18,529 nucleotides of DNA from Spirogloea muscicola. Taxonomy: Eukaryota > Streptophyta > Zygnematophyceae > Spirogloeales > Spirogloeaceae. Position numbers and translations under genes: made by a program. Each line of letters begins with the position of its first letter. Position 1 is the stretch's first letter. The stretch covers positions 159,010 to 177,538 of the forward strand of contig WELB01000102.1 of assembly GCA_009602725.1 (NCBI GenBank). Direction: 5' to 3'. Shown piece by piece: positions 1 to 9,996 of the stretch. Below the pieces are notes generated by a model that worked only from the letters and a program-made list of their open reading frames with translations, had not been told where the DNA came from and searched no databases.

Positions 1-122
<122 letters not shown>

Positions 123-782
123 CCGCCGCCGCGAGGCCCGCCGGGGCCGGCGCCGCGGGCCGCGCCGCGATTCGCGGGGCGTGCATGGGTCAGCCGGATG
201 GGCAGGGCTGATAAGTTAAATGATGCCGTGGACTGATTTTCCGGGTAACAGCTTTCATACGGCAGGAGCCGCCACTGGATTTCCTCACCGATTTGGAGCC
301 ATCCCTCTGACCCGCCACTTGGCTAAGCACTCCGCCCGCGTGGCGCCTCCTCGTCTGCTGGAGTTAGCGGCTGCTCCTTGATAACTTACCAGCAAGTAAG
401 CAACCCACAGTTCTGCCTAACTTTACTGCCGTGCTGCCAGTGCTGCCAAAACGGCACGACTGAGACTTAGAGAGAACTTACCGATGACCTGGCGAGGCTG
501 CTGCCACTATCGGCGGTCCGTCTCCACAGGCCAGTGGCTGGCCTAACCTCGCCGCTAATCACCGTCAAAGTCGCCTGCCTGCCCAGGGAAGCCCGAGGCG
601 CCACGTGTCGAGCGCCCCGCGTCCGCCGGCGCGGGCGGCGGGCAGGGTTAGGGCCAGGTTTGGGCTCGCTCTTGGCCACTTGGACTGCGGCAACTTGCGA
701 GGCCGGCGCCATTGCCCACATCGGCGCTCGGCTGCGAGCGCCGCCGGAGCGACCAGCGTCGCTGCAGGCACAGCTGGCGGTT
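123..782. other. Intergenic stretch, G+C-rich at its left edge, no recognisable gene
   Basis: Bases 123-180 are almost entirely G and C and contain several short GGCC/GCGC palindromes. The rest is mixed. Open frames on both strands around 467-850 are arginine-, alanine- and proline-rich, overlap one another, and show no domain or motif I recognise, so they look like by-products of high G+C content. Confidence 0.5.
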
Positions 783-915
783 GCGGGACCCAAACCCCTA
801 GACCCTCCCCATAATTTCCATGAACCCAATAAGCCCTGTAAACCCTAACCCCTAGATCTAAACCCTAAAACCTGAACCCTATAGCCTAAACCCCTAAAAC
901 CCGAACCCTAAACCC
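783..915 (+). repeat. Degenerate telomere-type (CCCTAAA)n tract
   Basis: This stretch is built of imperfect units such as AAACCCTAA, AAACCCTAAAA, GAACCCTATAG, AAACCCCTAAAA and GAACCCTAAACC. These are variants of the plant/green-algal telomere repeat (TTTAGGG on the other strand). The C-rich strand reads left to right, the orientation expected at a left chromosome end. It ends about 80 bp before the cytochrome b5 start codon, so single AAACCCTAA units could also act as plant 'telo-box' promoter elements. An isolated further unit lies near 1232-1240. Confidence 0.75.
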
Positions 916-995
916 CATGGTCGAGTCCCCAGTTCGTCAAGTGTAGCGGCTTGCATTGGCGACGTTGGCGTCGTTGGCGCCGGCGCCATCGCCAG

Positions 996-2352
996 ATGCT
1001 GCCGGAGCTGCCGGCCGCGTGGGTGGCGGCGCTGGCCGTCGTCCTGGTCGCCGCACTCCTGCAGTGGTGGCGCCTCCGCCGACGGCCAGGTCCCCGCCGC
1101 TGTGCAGAGCCCCCCCGAGCTCTGGCTGAATCGCCGGCCCTGCTGCTACCACTGCCGCTGCTGCTGATGCTGCCGCTGTTAACCAACCCCTGTCCTATAC
1201 TTTAAGCTAAGTCCTAATCTTGAGACCTGATCCCAAAACCCTAAACATTTTCACCGCGAAAAGGGACCAAATGCTGGTCTCGAAGCTCAAACCCAGCTAA
1301 GATCAAGCTGAAGTTGATTACTTAAGGTCAGGTTTGTTGGGTACTCGAGCTAATACTAAGGAGTTTGCTGTACTAGCTGCTGCAGCCGCTCTCTGACGCG
1401 GGCCACCTTGCGCTGCGGCTGCGTTTTCCAGTCCGGCACGGCACCTCGGGACTGCCGGAGGCTGCGAGGGCCCAGAAGGTACACGGCAGCGCCACCTTGA
1501 CCTGCCGCTGACCAGTAGCTGGCAGCGCCGTTCACATGGAGCTCTGACGTGGACCCTTTTGCCAATGTACGTACTGCTGCTGTTGATGCCGTTGGCGATG
1601 CCGCCGCGGTTGCCGCTGCTGATGCTTCGCTGAGCTCGCTGGGCCAGAAAGCGGCTGCCACATTCACGGCGCAGGAGGTGGCGCGGCACGCAGCCCCCGA
1701 CGACGCGTGGATCATTGTCGGCGGTAAGGTGAGCTGCCGCATGGGACTTAGTCTTCTTGAGGGTTCAATAGACCATCCATTGCTATTTCCATGTTCTCAG
1801 AGTCATACTGTATGTATGTCTAAGAAGGTATTGGCGAGTGGAATAATATGGCTTGAGGTAGTGTGCCAGTCTGTGAACACTGGAAGCTGCATTTGAACGC
1901 ATTCTCAGCGCTTTGACCTTCATTCATCACTTTTCGTCAAGTGATCATACCTGGGTAGTCATCTACATGATACAATACTTTTGCTCATTGTTTGGAGGGT
2001 GGTTGCGACCTTAGTCTCTCTTCTGACCGAACTCCACTATTTCCGAGTTGCAGTACTGAATTTTTAGATCCCAATCTAACTCCATAACGAGCTGGTGCAG
2101 GTCTACGACGTGACAGAGTACGTCGAGGAGCACCCCGGTGGCGACGCCATCCTGGCGCACGCTGGCGGCGACGCCACCACTGGCTTCCACGGGTTGGCAG
2201 CTGAGCCGCCAACATTGCAGAGAACTTGCTATGAACTGAATATTTCCAGTGGCCTTATTATCATATGCTGCCGCGCACGCAGGCCACAGCACCCATCGCG
2301 CGTCTTCGATCACATCGAGCTGTTCTACATTGGCGACCTGGCCATGAGCTGA
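996..2352 (+). CDS. N-terminally anchored cytochrome b5-like protein (CB5LP type), 4 exons
   Basis: Proposed exons are 996-1089, 1526-1728, 2101-2192 and 2283-2352. All junctions are GT-AG and in frame, giving 152 residues. Cytochrome b5 proteins carry electrons on a b-type haem to membrane desaturases and hydroxylases. The first haem-ligand motif HPGG is at residues 110-113 and the second ligand is His133 in GPQHPSRVF. The fold core runs from about residue 75 (DDAWIIVGGKV, then YDVTEYVEEHPGG) to FYIGDL near the C terminus. Residues about 8-25 form a hydrophobic segment followed by RLRRR, which suits an N-terminal signal anchor. Classical b5 carries its anchor at the C terminus, whereas plant CB5LP has it at the N terminus, and the GPQH..RVF motif also matches CB5LP. 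The haem domain (exons 2-4) is firm. Exon 1 is inferred from the anchor, the donor at 1090 and phase agreement. Exon 2 has no in-frame ATG of its own after the stop at 1516. Confidence 0.82.
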
Positions 2353-2866
2353 TACCAACACGGCTGCAATTGCTGGAACCGAAGGGCCCAGCCTGATCAG
2401 GTCGGTGAGCCACCTAACCAGGCAATGAGGCCTTGCTTGAGCCGTACTTTGCGTCGATAAGGCACTGCCAAGGTGTTTGTGCTACTATAAGGCCGACTAA
2501 GATGTCGTTAGCTGAGGCCCAGATGATCAACAAACGATTGGCAGAAGGCCGGGCGGCAGCCCTCTACGCGCACTTCAGGCCAAGCGCCATGGCGACATGA
2601 GACATGTCTTCGCCGATTCTTGCAAGCATTTCTTAGTCGTTCTCAATCACAGTTGCATGCACACAGCGACTTCATATGAAAGCCGAGTCTAGTCGATGGT
2701 AAACATGGGTGCCCATTGACTGGCAGTGCCGGCGCCTAGCACATGCGCGTGCCGACAGCAGCAGCCCTGCGATGGTAACGGCAATGGCGACTGGCGGCGA
2801 CGGCGACGTTTAGCAGCCAAGGGCAGCGCTGGGGCAGGTGGGGAGGGGGAGGGCAGGGAGAGAAGC
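2353..2866. other. Intergenic region with one small open frame
   Basis: This is the 3' flank of the cytochrome b5 gene. I see no TGTAA poly(A) signal within 300 bp of the stop. A 32-residue plus-strand frame with an ATG at 2502 and a TGA at 2598-2600 (starting MSLAEAQMINKRL) is not obviously random in composition, but I recognise nothing in it and would not call it a gene. Confidence 0.4.
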
Positions 2867-2870
2867 AATT

Positions 2871-2896
2871 GCTCTCCCATGGAGAAGAGGGGCTGG
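2871..2896 (+). repeat. Degenerate copy of the dispersed hairpin repeat
   Basis: These 26 bases match the core of the repeat at 3139-3164 (GCTCGCCCATTGAGAAG, then AGGGGCTGG) with two differences: T for G in the CTCGCCC part and G for T in CCATTG. The same-orientation copy lies about 270 bp downstream. Confidence 0.55.
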
Positions 2897-3136
2897 GAAA
2901 TGACAGTGGCGCTCGCAAAGGGGTGAAAGGAAGGACTGAAGTGAGAGAAAGTTGGCTTCTCCCAAAGGGGAGTGACTGTGTATCAAGAGATGGAGGGCCT
3001 GTGTGGCCAAGTACGGAGGCAAGCACATGGACAGTTGCACGTCACCTGCTGCTGAGCTGCTAAGCGAAGGCGGGCGAGGGCTGTGAACAGTCAGCCCGAA
3101 AGAAAGTGACAAGGTCCGACGGTTGAAAAGAGGAAG

Positions 3137-3236
3137 GTGCTCGCCCATTGAGAAGAGGGGCTGGCAAAGCCAACCCAAAAAGAATGGACAATGTTCAAAG
3201 CCAAAGAAAGAGGTGCTGAAAAAGGACTACACTACA
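3137..3236 (+). repeat. Dispersed hairpin repeat, fullest left-hand copy
   Basis: The first 28 bases (3137-3164, beginning GTGCTCGCCCATTGAG) match 18263-18290 with one difference. They end in a small hairpin: arm GGGCTGG (3158-3164), loop CAAAG, arm CCAACCC (3170-3176), with one mismatched pair. The remaining part, 3167-3236, matches 17145-17214 in the same orientation with about six differences in 70 bases. It does not look coding and I recognise no known family. Confidence 0.75.
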
Positions 3237-3239
3237 AAG

Positions 3240-3925
3240 TGCCGCTTCTCCTGCTCCGAGTTACTCCGATCTGCTGTTGCTCACACGTGGATACTGAGCA
3301 GCCATCTGCATCTCCCTCTGCACCATCTTGCACGACGGTGCGACGGTTGAAAAGCCCTTTCCCGGTGGAACGGACTGACGAAGACGGGAGCGGGACTGGA
3401 GAGGGAGGGAGGAGGGAAGAAAGCGGCTGCTGATATGAAAGAATATGAATGAGGGGGGGAGGGGGCGTGGGGGCAGCCTGCAGCTGCAAGGCAAGGCGCG
3501 CCCCGGGGGAGGCCCGCCCACCTCCTCCCTCCCTCCCTCCTTTTTCTTCTTTTTCTTTCTTCCCTCTCCAGCAGCCGCATTCTCCCTCTCTCCTCTCCCT
3601 CTTCCAACCCCCACACCCTCTCGGCTTGTCCAGACCCCTAAGCTCCGCAGTCCCAGACATCACCTCATCAGCCCCTGCTCTGCCTCCCAGGCCATCTCCT
3701 CGGCGGCCGCCGCGCCGCCAGCTGCGCCGCAGCAGCCATCAGCCACCGCCGCCTGGCCGCCAAGCAGAGGCCGGCGGGCAGGCCAGGATTGCCCTTGAAG
3801 CTGGCGGCCAGCCCTGCGGCAGCCCTGGTGGCCGTTACTGAGCGGACCTGAGCAAAACCCAGAAGCCCAGAAGCCATCGCGTGAGGAGGCTGCTGCGGCA
3901 ACGTGGGGTTGGAGCGGCGGCAGCC
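3240..3925. other. Intergenic region / probable promoter and 5' UTR of the FAD synthase gene
   Basis: There are no recognisable genes. The stretch holds a second CGACGGTTGAAAAG (also at about 3118-3131), a G-rich patch (3449-3475), a long pyrimidine tract (3519-3626) and a G+C-rich alanine/proline-coding stretch. The frame of the downstream start codon is closed by a TGA at 3839-3841. No unspliced upstream extension or transit peptide can therefore be read into the FAD synthase. Confidence 0.5.
3519..3626 (+). repeat. Long polypyrimidine tract
   Basis: About 108 bases are almost all C and T on the plus strand, including repeated CCTCCCT units and T-rich runs, and the mirror strand is purine-rich. 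The tract lies 300-400 bp upstream of the FAD synthase ATG. It could be part of a promoter or transcribed leader; nothing in the sequence settles its role. Confidence 0.7.
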
Positions 3926-6900
3926 ATGGACGTCACGCGGGCAGTGGAGGCGTCCGGCGACGTCCGCCTGCAGGCCAAGTTCCGGCAGGCCATGGCTGTG
4001 GTCGAGCGCACCCTCGCGCTCTACTCGTGAGCTCTCCATCCTATACACTTAGCTCTTGACCACTTTCGAAATGCACTAACGTATCACGGCTAGGCGCTTT
4101 CCGGCATCTCTAAGTCCGAGAACCTTCGTTTACAGATTTCCATCAGAACGATTGGTGCCGGTAGACTGATCGCGGCGTCGGTTGTGTGTTGCCTCAGGTT
4201 TGCCAGGGTGGCATTCAGCTTCAATGGCGGCAAGGACTCCACGGTGCGCCTCAGCTAGAGATGCTGAAGAATTGCTTGTTGCTAGACGCATGATAATGCC
4301 TTCTTTTAAGTCTCTTAAGTGACGGTTAGGAGGCCAATGTAAAGCAAAGTGAGGGTCGCCGGCTCGTCAATCGCAGGTCCTGCTGCACCTCCTCCGAGCC
4401 GGGTACGCAGCGAGCGAGCAGACGCTCGGCGACCCCGCGGCGCTCAACGACTTTGGGCGAGGAAGGCTGGTGCACCGCATCCGCACCATCTTCTTCGAGT
4501 CGCCCGATGCGTTTCCCGAAATTAACGCCTTCACGCTGGCCACTGCCAGAGAGTAAGCTGACAGAGCCGACTAAGTGTGACCAGCTGAGGGACTCGAGGC
4601 CTGTGCATTACATACTAAACTGTCAATTTGTAGTAGTACCGATGCAATTAAAAGCAGGCGCATCCGTGCTTCAAGATCCAGGCTGAGGCATTTCTAAATT
4701 GTCTGCTCCAAAAGGTCTTCAGTCCACTTAGCACAGGCCACTACGAAGAAGTGATCAGGTTGATGCCGCTATGCAGATACAATCTGGAGCTTGACGTGCT
4801 GCGACTGGACTTCAAAGCTGGCCTGGAGGTGCTGCTCAGGGAGAAGCCGATCAAAGCCATCTTCCTGGGCACGCGCCTGTCGGACCCCAATGCTGTGAGC
4901 ATGCCGCCATCAGCAAAGCCCATCTGCCGTTTCCAACACGTAGCACACTCGCAGTATAGATGAGTCTGTTTCACTACTTTCACTGGTCTTGGAAGTGCGT
5001 GGAGGACACTTTGTCAAGGTGCTATGGACCCTCAATCTCCACACTGGCTGCTCGCGCAGGTTGGCCAGGAGGTGTTTGCACCGAGCAGCGCAGGCTGGCC
5101 GCCGTTCATGCGCGTCAACCCCATCCTGAACTGGTCATACAGGTGCCAGCATTCAATCTTCGACTTCATGTACATCCTCCTTTGCAATCTGGTGGATGAC
5201 TGCCTGTTCCACTCATACTACTCAATCTGTTGGCTACTGTGGCCTCAATATGCCTTCTCACAAGGCCAATTTGTTGTCCTGATTCTGAGAAGCATCTGGT
5301 GGCAGGTCCAACTTAGGTTGCCTTCTCTCACTGCTCTCAGTCAAATTGCACCGCTGACCATCAAATATGACAGAAAAAATGCTATAGTTGTGTAAGCATC
5401 AGTCATTCTGGTGACTGCTTACATTAAAGGAAGATAAAAGCTGACATAGTGTCTTCTTCACCCTGCAGAGACATTTGGGCTTTCCTCCTGGCTTGCCGCG
5501 CACCCTACTGCGAACTTTATGACCACGGGTTGTTACACTCATCCTCTCCATAGCTCACATCTGTCGGGATGCCTTGGTCACATCGGACGACAATCACTCA
5601 AGATGAAATTGGTGCTCAGTTACTACTTTTGTGTAACTTAAGAAGAGAGCCTGGTGGTTGAGACCCAGAAGGGCAAGGTCTAGAGCTCAACTCCTTGTAG
5701 ATGAGGTGGTTGACATTGCAACCTGAAGGACAAGGATGTGGCACATTGCACTTGTAGGACACTTCTTCATTGTGAGGAGTCCAGTTGGTCTCACTTCTCC
5801 TCAAAGCTGCTGCTGGTCATCAGTTGCACAACATGTTGCGTCCTTCATCTTATGAACATTTGATTAAACTGTTTGCGTGCCTGCAGGTACACGAGCATTG
5901 GCAATGTGCATGATACGCTGCCAAACGAGGCGCTGCGGATAATGGCCGCCAATGCAGACCTGAGTGCCATCAGCAGTCTCCCACCCGATGCCAATGCCGC
6001 CCTGAGCATCAAGCCGCAGTACCGGCCCGCGTACCTTCTCCGCGACGGCCGGCTGGAGCGGGCCGGCCGGCTCAAGGCCAAGAAGGCGGCCTCTGGGCAC
6101 GCGGTGGTGGCGAATGGCGACGCCCAGCTGCGGGACCCCGCCCTGCTGGACTCCGACAGCGGCCCCGCCCTGACCGCGGCGGTTGTGGCCGTTGGTGACC
6201 AAATCCTGTTAGTCCCCTCACCTCAGACTGTCCGTCACAGTGTCACACCTATGCCGTGCCTTGCCATTCTCACGAGGAGGTCAGCCTCTGCTTGTGGCAA
6301 GCTGGCTGCCATACCATGTCATGTTGATGTGTGGATGCTAGTAAAAAGTACCTTGCTAGGCAGGTCTGTGATTGTAGTCTGTAAGTGTGCTAGATCTTGC
6401 ATTACTTACGCGTGCTCTGCCCCCCAATTTCGACACATTTGGAAGCTTCCTTGAAGACTCATGATCAGGAAGAGCAAGCCTAGGACACCTGCAGCTTAGC
6501 TCCTGTCTGTGCAGGGGTTTTGTCTTCTAGGCTCTCATCCAAGGAAATAAAGTGGTGTAGAACTGTACAATCTACAATAAAATCATCCCTCTTAGCGATA
6601 AAGTGGCTTAATCCTGTGGCATTGCAGGCGGGGTGACGTACAAGATGCTGGGGCGCAGTATCTCTGCCACGAGCTCCACTCATTGGGCTGGGATGTCGCC
6701 CATAGGAGTGTCCTACGAAATGATGTGGGTTGCCCGGATGCTCGAGCACTTGCCCTGGCCTTATCCAGCCTAAATTAGAGAAATTTACTAATGAAAGTTT
6801 GATCAAGAGCCCAGACTCTCTGACCGTTTCATCGTAATTATACCTTATCCCTCAACCCAGATACTGACTGAAGCCAGGAAGCCGCCAACTTGACCTTCCT

Positions 6901-9400
6901 TTTCATTGGTTGGGCCTGGCTCACAGGAGGATGCTGTTGCTGAGGAAGTCCAGCGAGCTTCCAGTAGCAACGACATGGTGAGCGCTTTGGTTCTGCTTCA
7001 CAGGTGCATCTTGTCTGAAACCTTTAAGGATTTCAATCTGGACCAGTGAAGGGTGAAGCCTTGCTTTACCAAACTGCTACTTTTCCAAACTGCTACTTAG
7101 GGCATTTGTGGCCAAAGCCTCCTGCCTTGTACAGTAGAACCCTTAACCTGGACCTGACTCTAGATCCCAGGTGGAAGCTTGAGTTGGTATGCATTGTAGT
7201 GCGCTGCCCTTGCCACTAGCAATGAGCTACCGTCCAGCGATGACTCTCCTGCCATCTATCCTTGCCATTAGCTAAGATGGACTAGCAATCTGCAAGCAGG
7301 TGTTTGTAACAGGAGGAGTTGGCCTTACCTACTGCGACGTCACAATTGCTGGTGTTGCAAAGGCGTTTGGAGTACGGCTGGTACTCTCCACATTGCTCTG
7401 ATTTAACTACAAAGGGTCCAGAGTTACATTGTAGGCTTGATCTATATTATATGTAAACTCAATGTGTCTAGTCAATCTGGCAGTACCATGTGCACAATGC
7501 CAATCAGAAAATAGCGTTGTTGATTCACTAGCCCTATCATTACGAGGATGAGGTATATCCTGCAGAGCAAGTACATGAAGGCTGACGGGGTGTCCTTCTT
7601 TAGTCTCCTGGCCAACTGTGACTCTGTGGTGGCCTCCTGCTCTGCGGAGTCCAGGCTGCTGATGAGGAGTCCCAAGAGGACCTGCGGAATCACTTGGGAG
7701 ATCGGTGCACTGACGCCCACCTGAAGGTACGAGTCATGAACAGCCTAAACATTTTCTGTTAGTAAGTTGCATAGTGTGCTGCCTGCTCAATGCTTAATTT
7801 CGCTACGTGCTTAGAGTCCAGTAAGGCGTCAGGATTATGGTAGGATACAACTAAGGATGAGGTTATTCGTACTATATACCTTATTAACACGTTTGTTAAC
7901 AGCTGCAAAGATCAAGCGCAATAGGAATGGCTAACTTTCAGCAGGTTTTTGTTTCTGCTCGTCGGCGACAGCTTGCCGAGTTCCCAGAGGGCATCACGAA
8001 GCTGTTTCGCTGCGACGGTGTCGTGCGCCCGCTTGTAAGGACGGCTGTAATGGCTGCACGTGATGACTTACTGCGGAAGTACCCACTAAAGTCAATCAGT
8101 AAAACATTTGAGAGTTATAAGGCTCACGTTAGTAAGGAGCTCTTGTGCTAATTCCTACTTTACATACTCTCTAAAAGCATCACCGAAAGCATGAGTAGAT
8201 GGTGATAACAACTCGTGAATGTGGTGCTCATCACTTGGTCCTATTTGCAGATGCAATGCAGAAATGTGTTGGTCCTTGGTGGGGCCACGCTACATGAGCT
8301 TGAGCTTCAGTGGAGTTGCCTCCTGGGCTACCCCGACAGCCCGGTGCTGCGGCCTCTCCCGTTTCAATCAGCAAAACTCCGCGTCAGCGTGTTGGAGGTA
8401 AGGTTGTCAACAAAAGCACCTCATAATTTGTTGTGAAATTAGCCTGTGCTTATACAAGAGCAATGGTGAAAACGGTCTGGCATTATGCTAATTTGGTGTT
8501 CTTGTTAATACCTCCCACAACTTGCCAGGTATTAGGCAAGCAGGACTCAGTAAACTGCTGACGACGGCTACTTTCCAGTCACACCAACTTACTGCTATTT
8601 ACGAGCAAGAGACAAGCTTGTTGTCCTTGGGCCTGTTATGGCACAGGAGCTTTCACATTGAAACAGGCTGGCTGCATAAGATTAAAAAACTCAAAACTGA
8701 ATGTGACTTACAGTTAACTACTTTGGAAATTGCATTACCTTGCCTTGTCATGTACAGGACATCATTGTCTTGCCGCTGAGGCAGCTGCATATCTCCTTTC
8801 CTGAGCTCTCCACAAGTAAGTCAGCAGAGAAGTAGCCAGCACTTATAATCAGCATATGTTATGCAACACTTTTTGATCCTTCAATATGCAAAATGTGACC
8901 CACCTAGGTACTTCAGAAGAGTACTGTCAAGAGGCAATTGAATATAGTGTGCTGCATCGTATTGTAGCTTTGAATGGGCTGATAAGCCACATCCAAGACA
9001 GACAAGACAATCACGTGTCAATCATGAAAGTCGGTGTAGACATTTGGCATTTTCTAACAACGCTCTGATATCCTGATGCAGGCTGCTGTTGGGAAGACAG
9101 TGACAGCTCCGCAAAGATGACTTTTTCACTTGTTGTCTTCCTGAAGGGCAAGGTATTGTATTTGTCCATCAAGCACCTCCTTAATGTCAAACTCTTAAGT
9201 CAAAGCCGATTGCGTATCAGTCCGAAAATACCATTCACATTCTCCTTCTGCAAAATGTTTGAAGCTGCTGTTGTGCACCATCCAAGCTTTCCAAGTACTA
9301 AGAAGAAATGGTTGATCAACAGATGGCAGGCAGAGTCGAGGCAGCTGTGGATGCCTTGAGACAGCAATTGCCACCTGGGACTGTCGATCGTATATCGTAG
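3926..9400 (+). CDS. Plant-type FAD synthase: PAPS-reductase-like domain fused to MoaB/CinA-like domain, 16 exons
   Basis: FAD synthase (FMN adenylyltransferase) makes FAD from FMN and ATP. Exons: 3926-4026, 4198-4243, 4377-4552, 4777-4894, 5060-5142, 5469-5528, 5887-6207, 6628-6724, 6927-6977, 7300-7380, 7655-7726, 7972-8034, 8251-8397, 8758-8815, 9082-9152, 9323-9400. All junctions are GT-AG and in phase (1,623 nt, 540 residues). The PP-loop SFNGGKDST is at residues 41-49, GTRLSDP at 139-145, GWPPFMRVNPILNW at 159-172, YTSIG at 196-200, and the ERAGRLK element follows. A MoaB/CinA-like domain begins near residue 290: GDQIL 298-302, ELHSLGW about 317-323, TGGVG 355-359, FPEGITKL near 405. 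The order (adenylyltransferase first) matches plant At5g03430-like proteins and is the reverse of animal FLAD1. The start ATG sits in GCAGCCATGG with an upstream in-frame stop. No targeting peptide is visible, so it is probably cytosolic. The least certain parts are exons 14-16, which are less conserved. Confidence 0.92.
7069..7098 (+). repeat. Short tandem duplication in FAD synthase intron 9
   Basis: CCAAACTGCTACTT occurs twice, at 7069-7082 and 7085-7098, with a period of 16 bp. It lies inside the intron between the exons ending at 6977 and starting at 7300 and is probably a neutral duplication. Confidence 0.85.
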
Positions 9401-9996
9401 ACCTCACACTTGAAGTATATTTCTAGTCCTGCACTATGGTCTCAATTCTGTAAGTTGGAGAGGGTGGCCTTCACATGCAGTTCAGGCAACAAGGACCCTC
9501 AATTACTGTTTCTGTTTAAGGGTGACAATTTCTACTTGCCTAACCATTTTTGCTATACAAAGTTGCACTCTTTCCCTTCACATTTAGTTGCAGTGAACGA
9601 AGTGAATCTGCAAAGAGGTGATGGACTTGTGTGTCGCTGCAGCAACAGTGTCCCCCATTTTCTGTTGGTGGGCAGTGCTCAGTAGTCAGTTGCGAGCTCT
9701 TTACAACGGATTGGGTATGTGCGAGGGTCACATGCAGCTGGGAGGCCACCATCAGCACGACAGTCTTTCACACAGTAGCGTGCCAGCCTGAGTATACTCC
9801 ATGTCTCAGCTTCCTTCTGAAGGCTTGCTGCAGGTGATCAGCCAATAAATAAAAATACACATTCCATCCTTGTGAATGAAAGTCATTTTTAGGAACTGGG
9901 TATGAATGTAGGCCACCACATTGTTGTGTGGTAAAGCGTATTCTACTATACTGGTGGTCCAACAATAAGCTACTAAGAAGAATATGATGCAGGCCC
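9401..9996. other. Intergenic space between convergent genes
   Basis: The FAD synthase and RecQ-like genes end facing each other, 596 bp apart. No gene is visible in the gap. Open frames here are short, on both strands, and show no recognisable motif. Confidence 0.6.
9449..9453 (+). terminator. TGTAA poly(A) signal candidate for the FAD synthase gene
   Basis: TGTAA lies 49 nt after the TAG at 9398-9400. UGUAA is the characteristic polyadenylation signal of chlorophyte green algae. A five-base match is weak alone, but its position after a well-modelled stop codon supports it. Confidence 0.45.

Noticed and set aside
467-1205. Arginine/alanine-rich open frames on both strands in the G+C-rich left part.
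   Set aside because: They overlap each other and the telomere-type tract and show no motif. Only the stretch from the ATG at 996 was kept, because it gives a membrane anchor in phase with the cytochrome b5 exons.
3232-3841. Several overlapping open frames on both strands upstream of the FAD synthase, rich in Pro, Ser, Gly, Arg and Lys.
   Set aside because: They are produced by the pyrimidine tract and G-rich patches, overlap on both strands, and have no domain. The frame leading to the FAD synthase ATG is closed at 3839.
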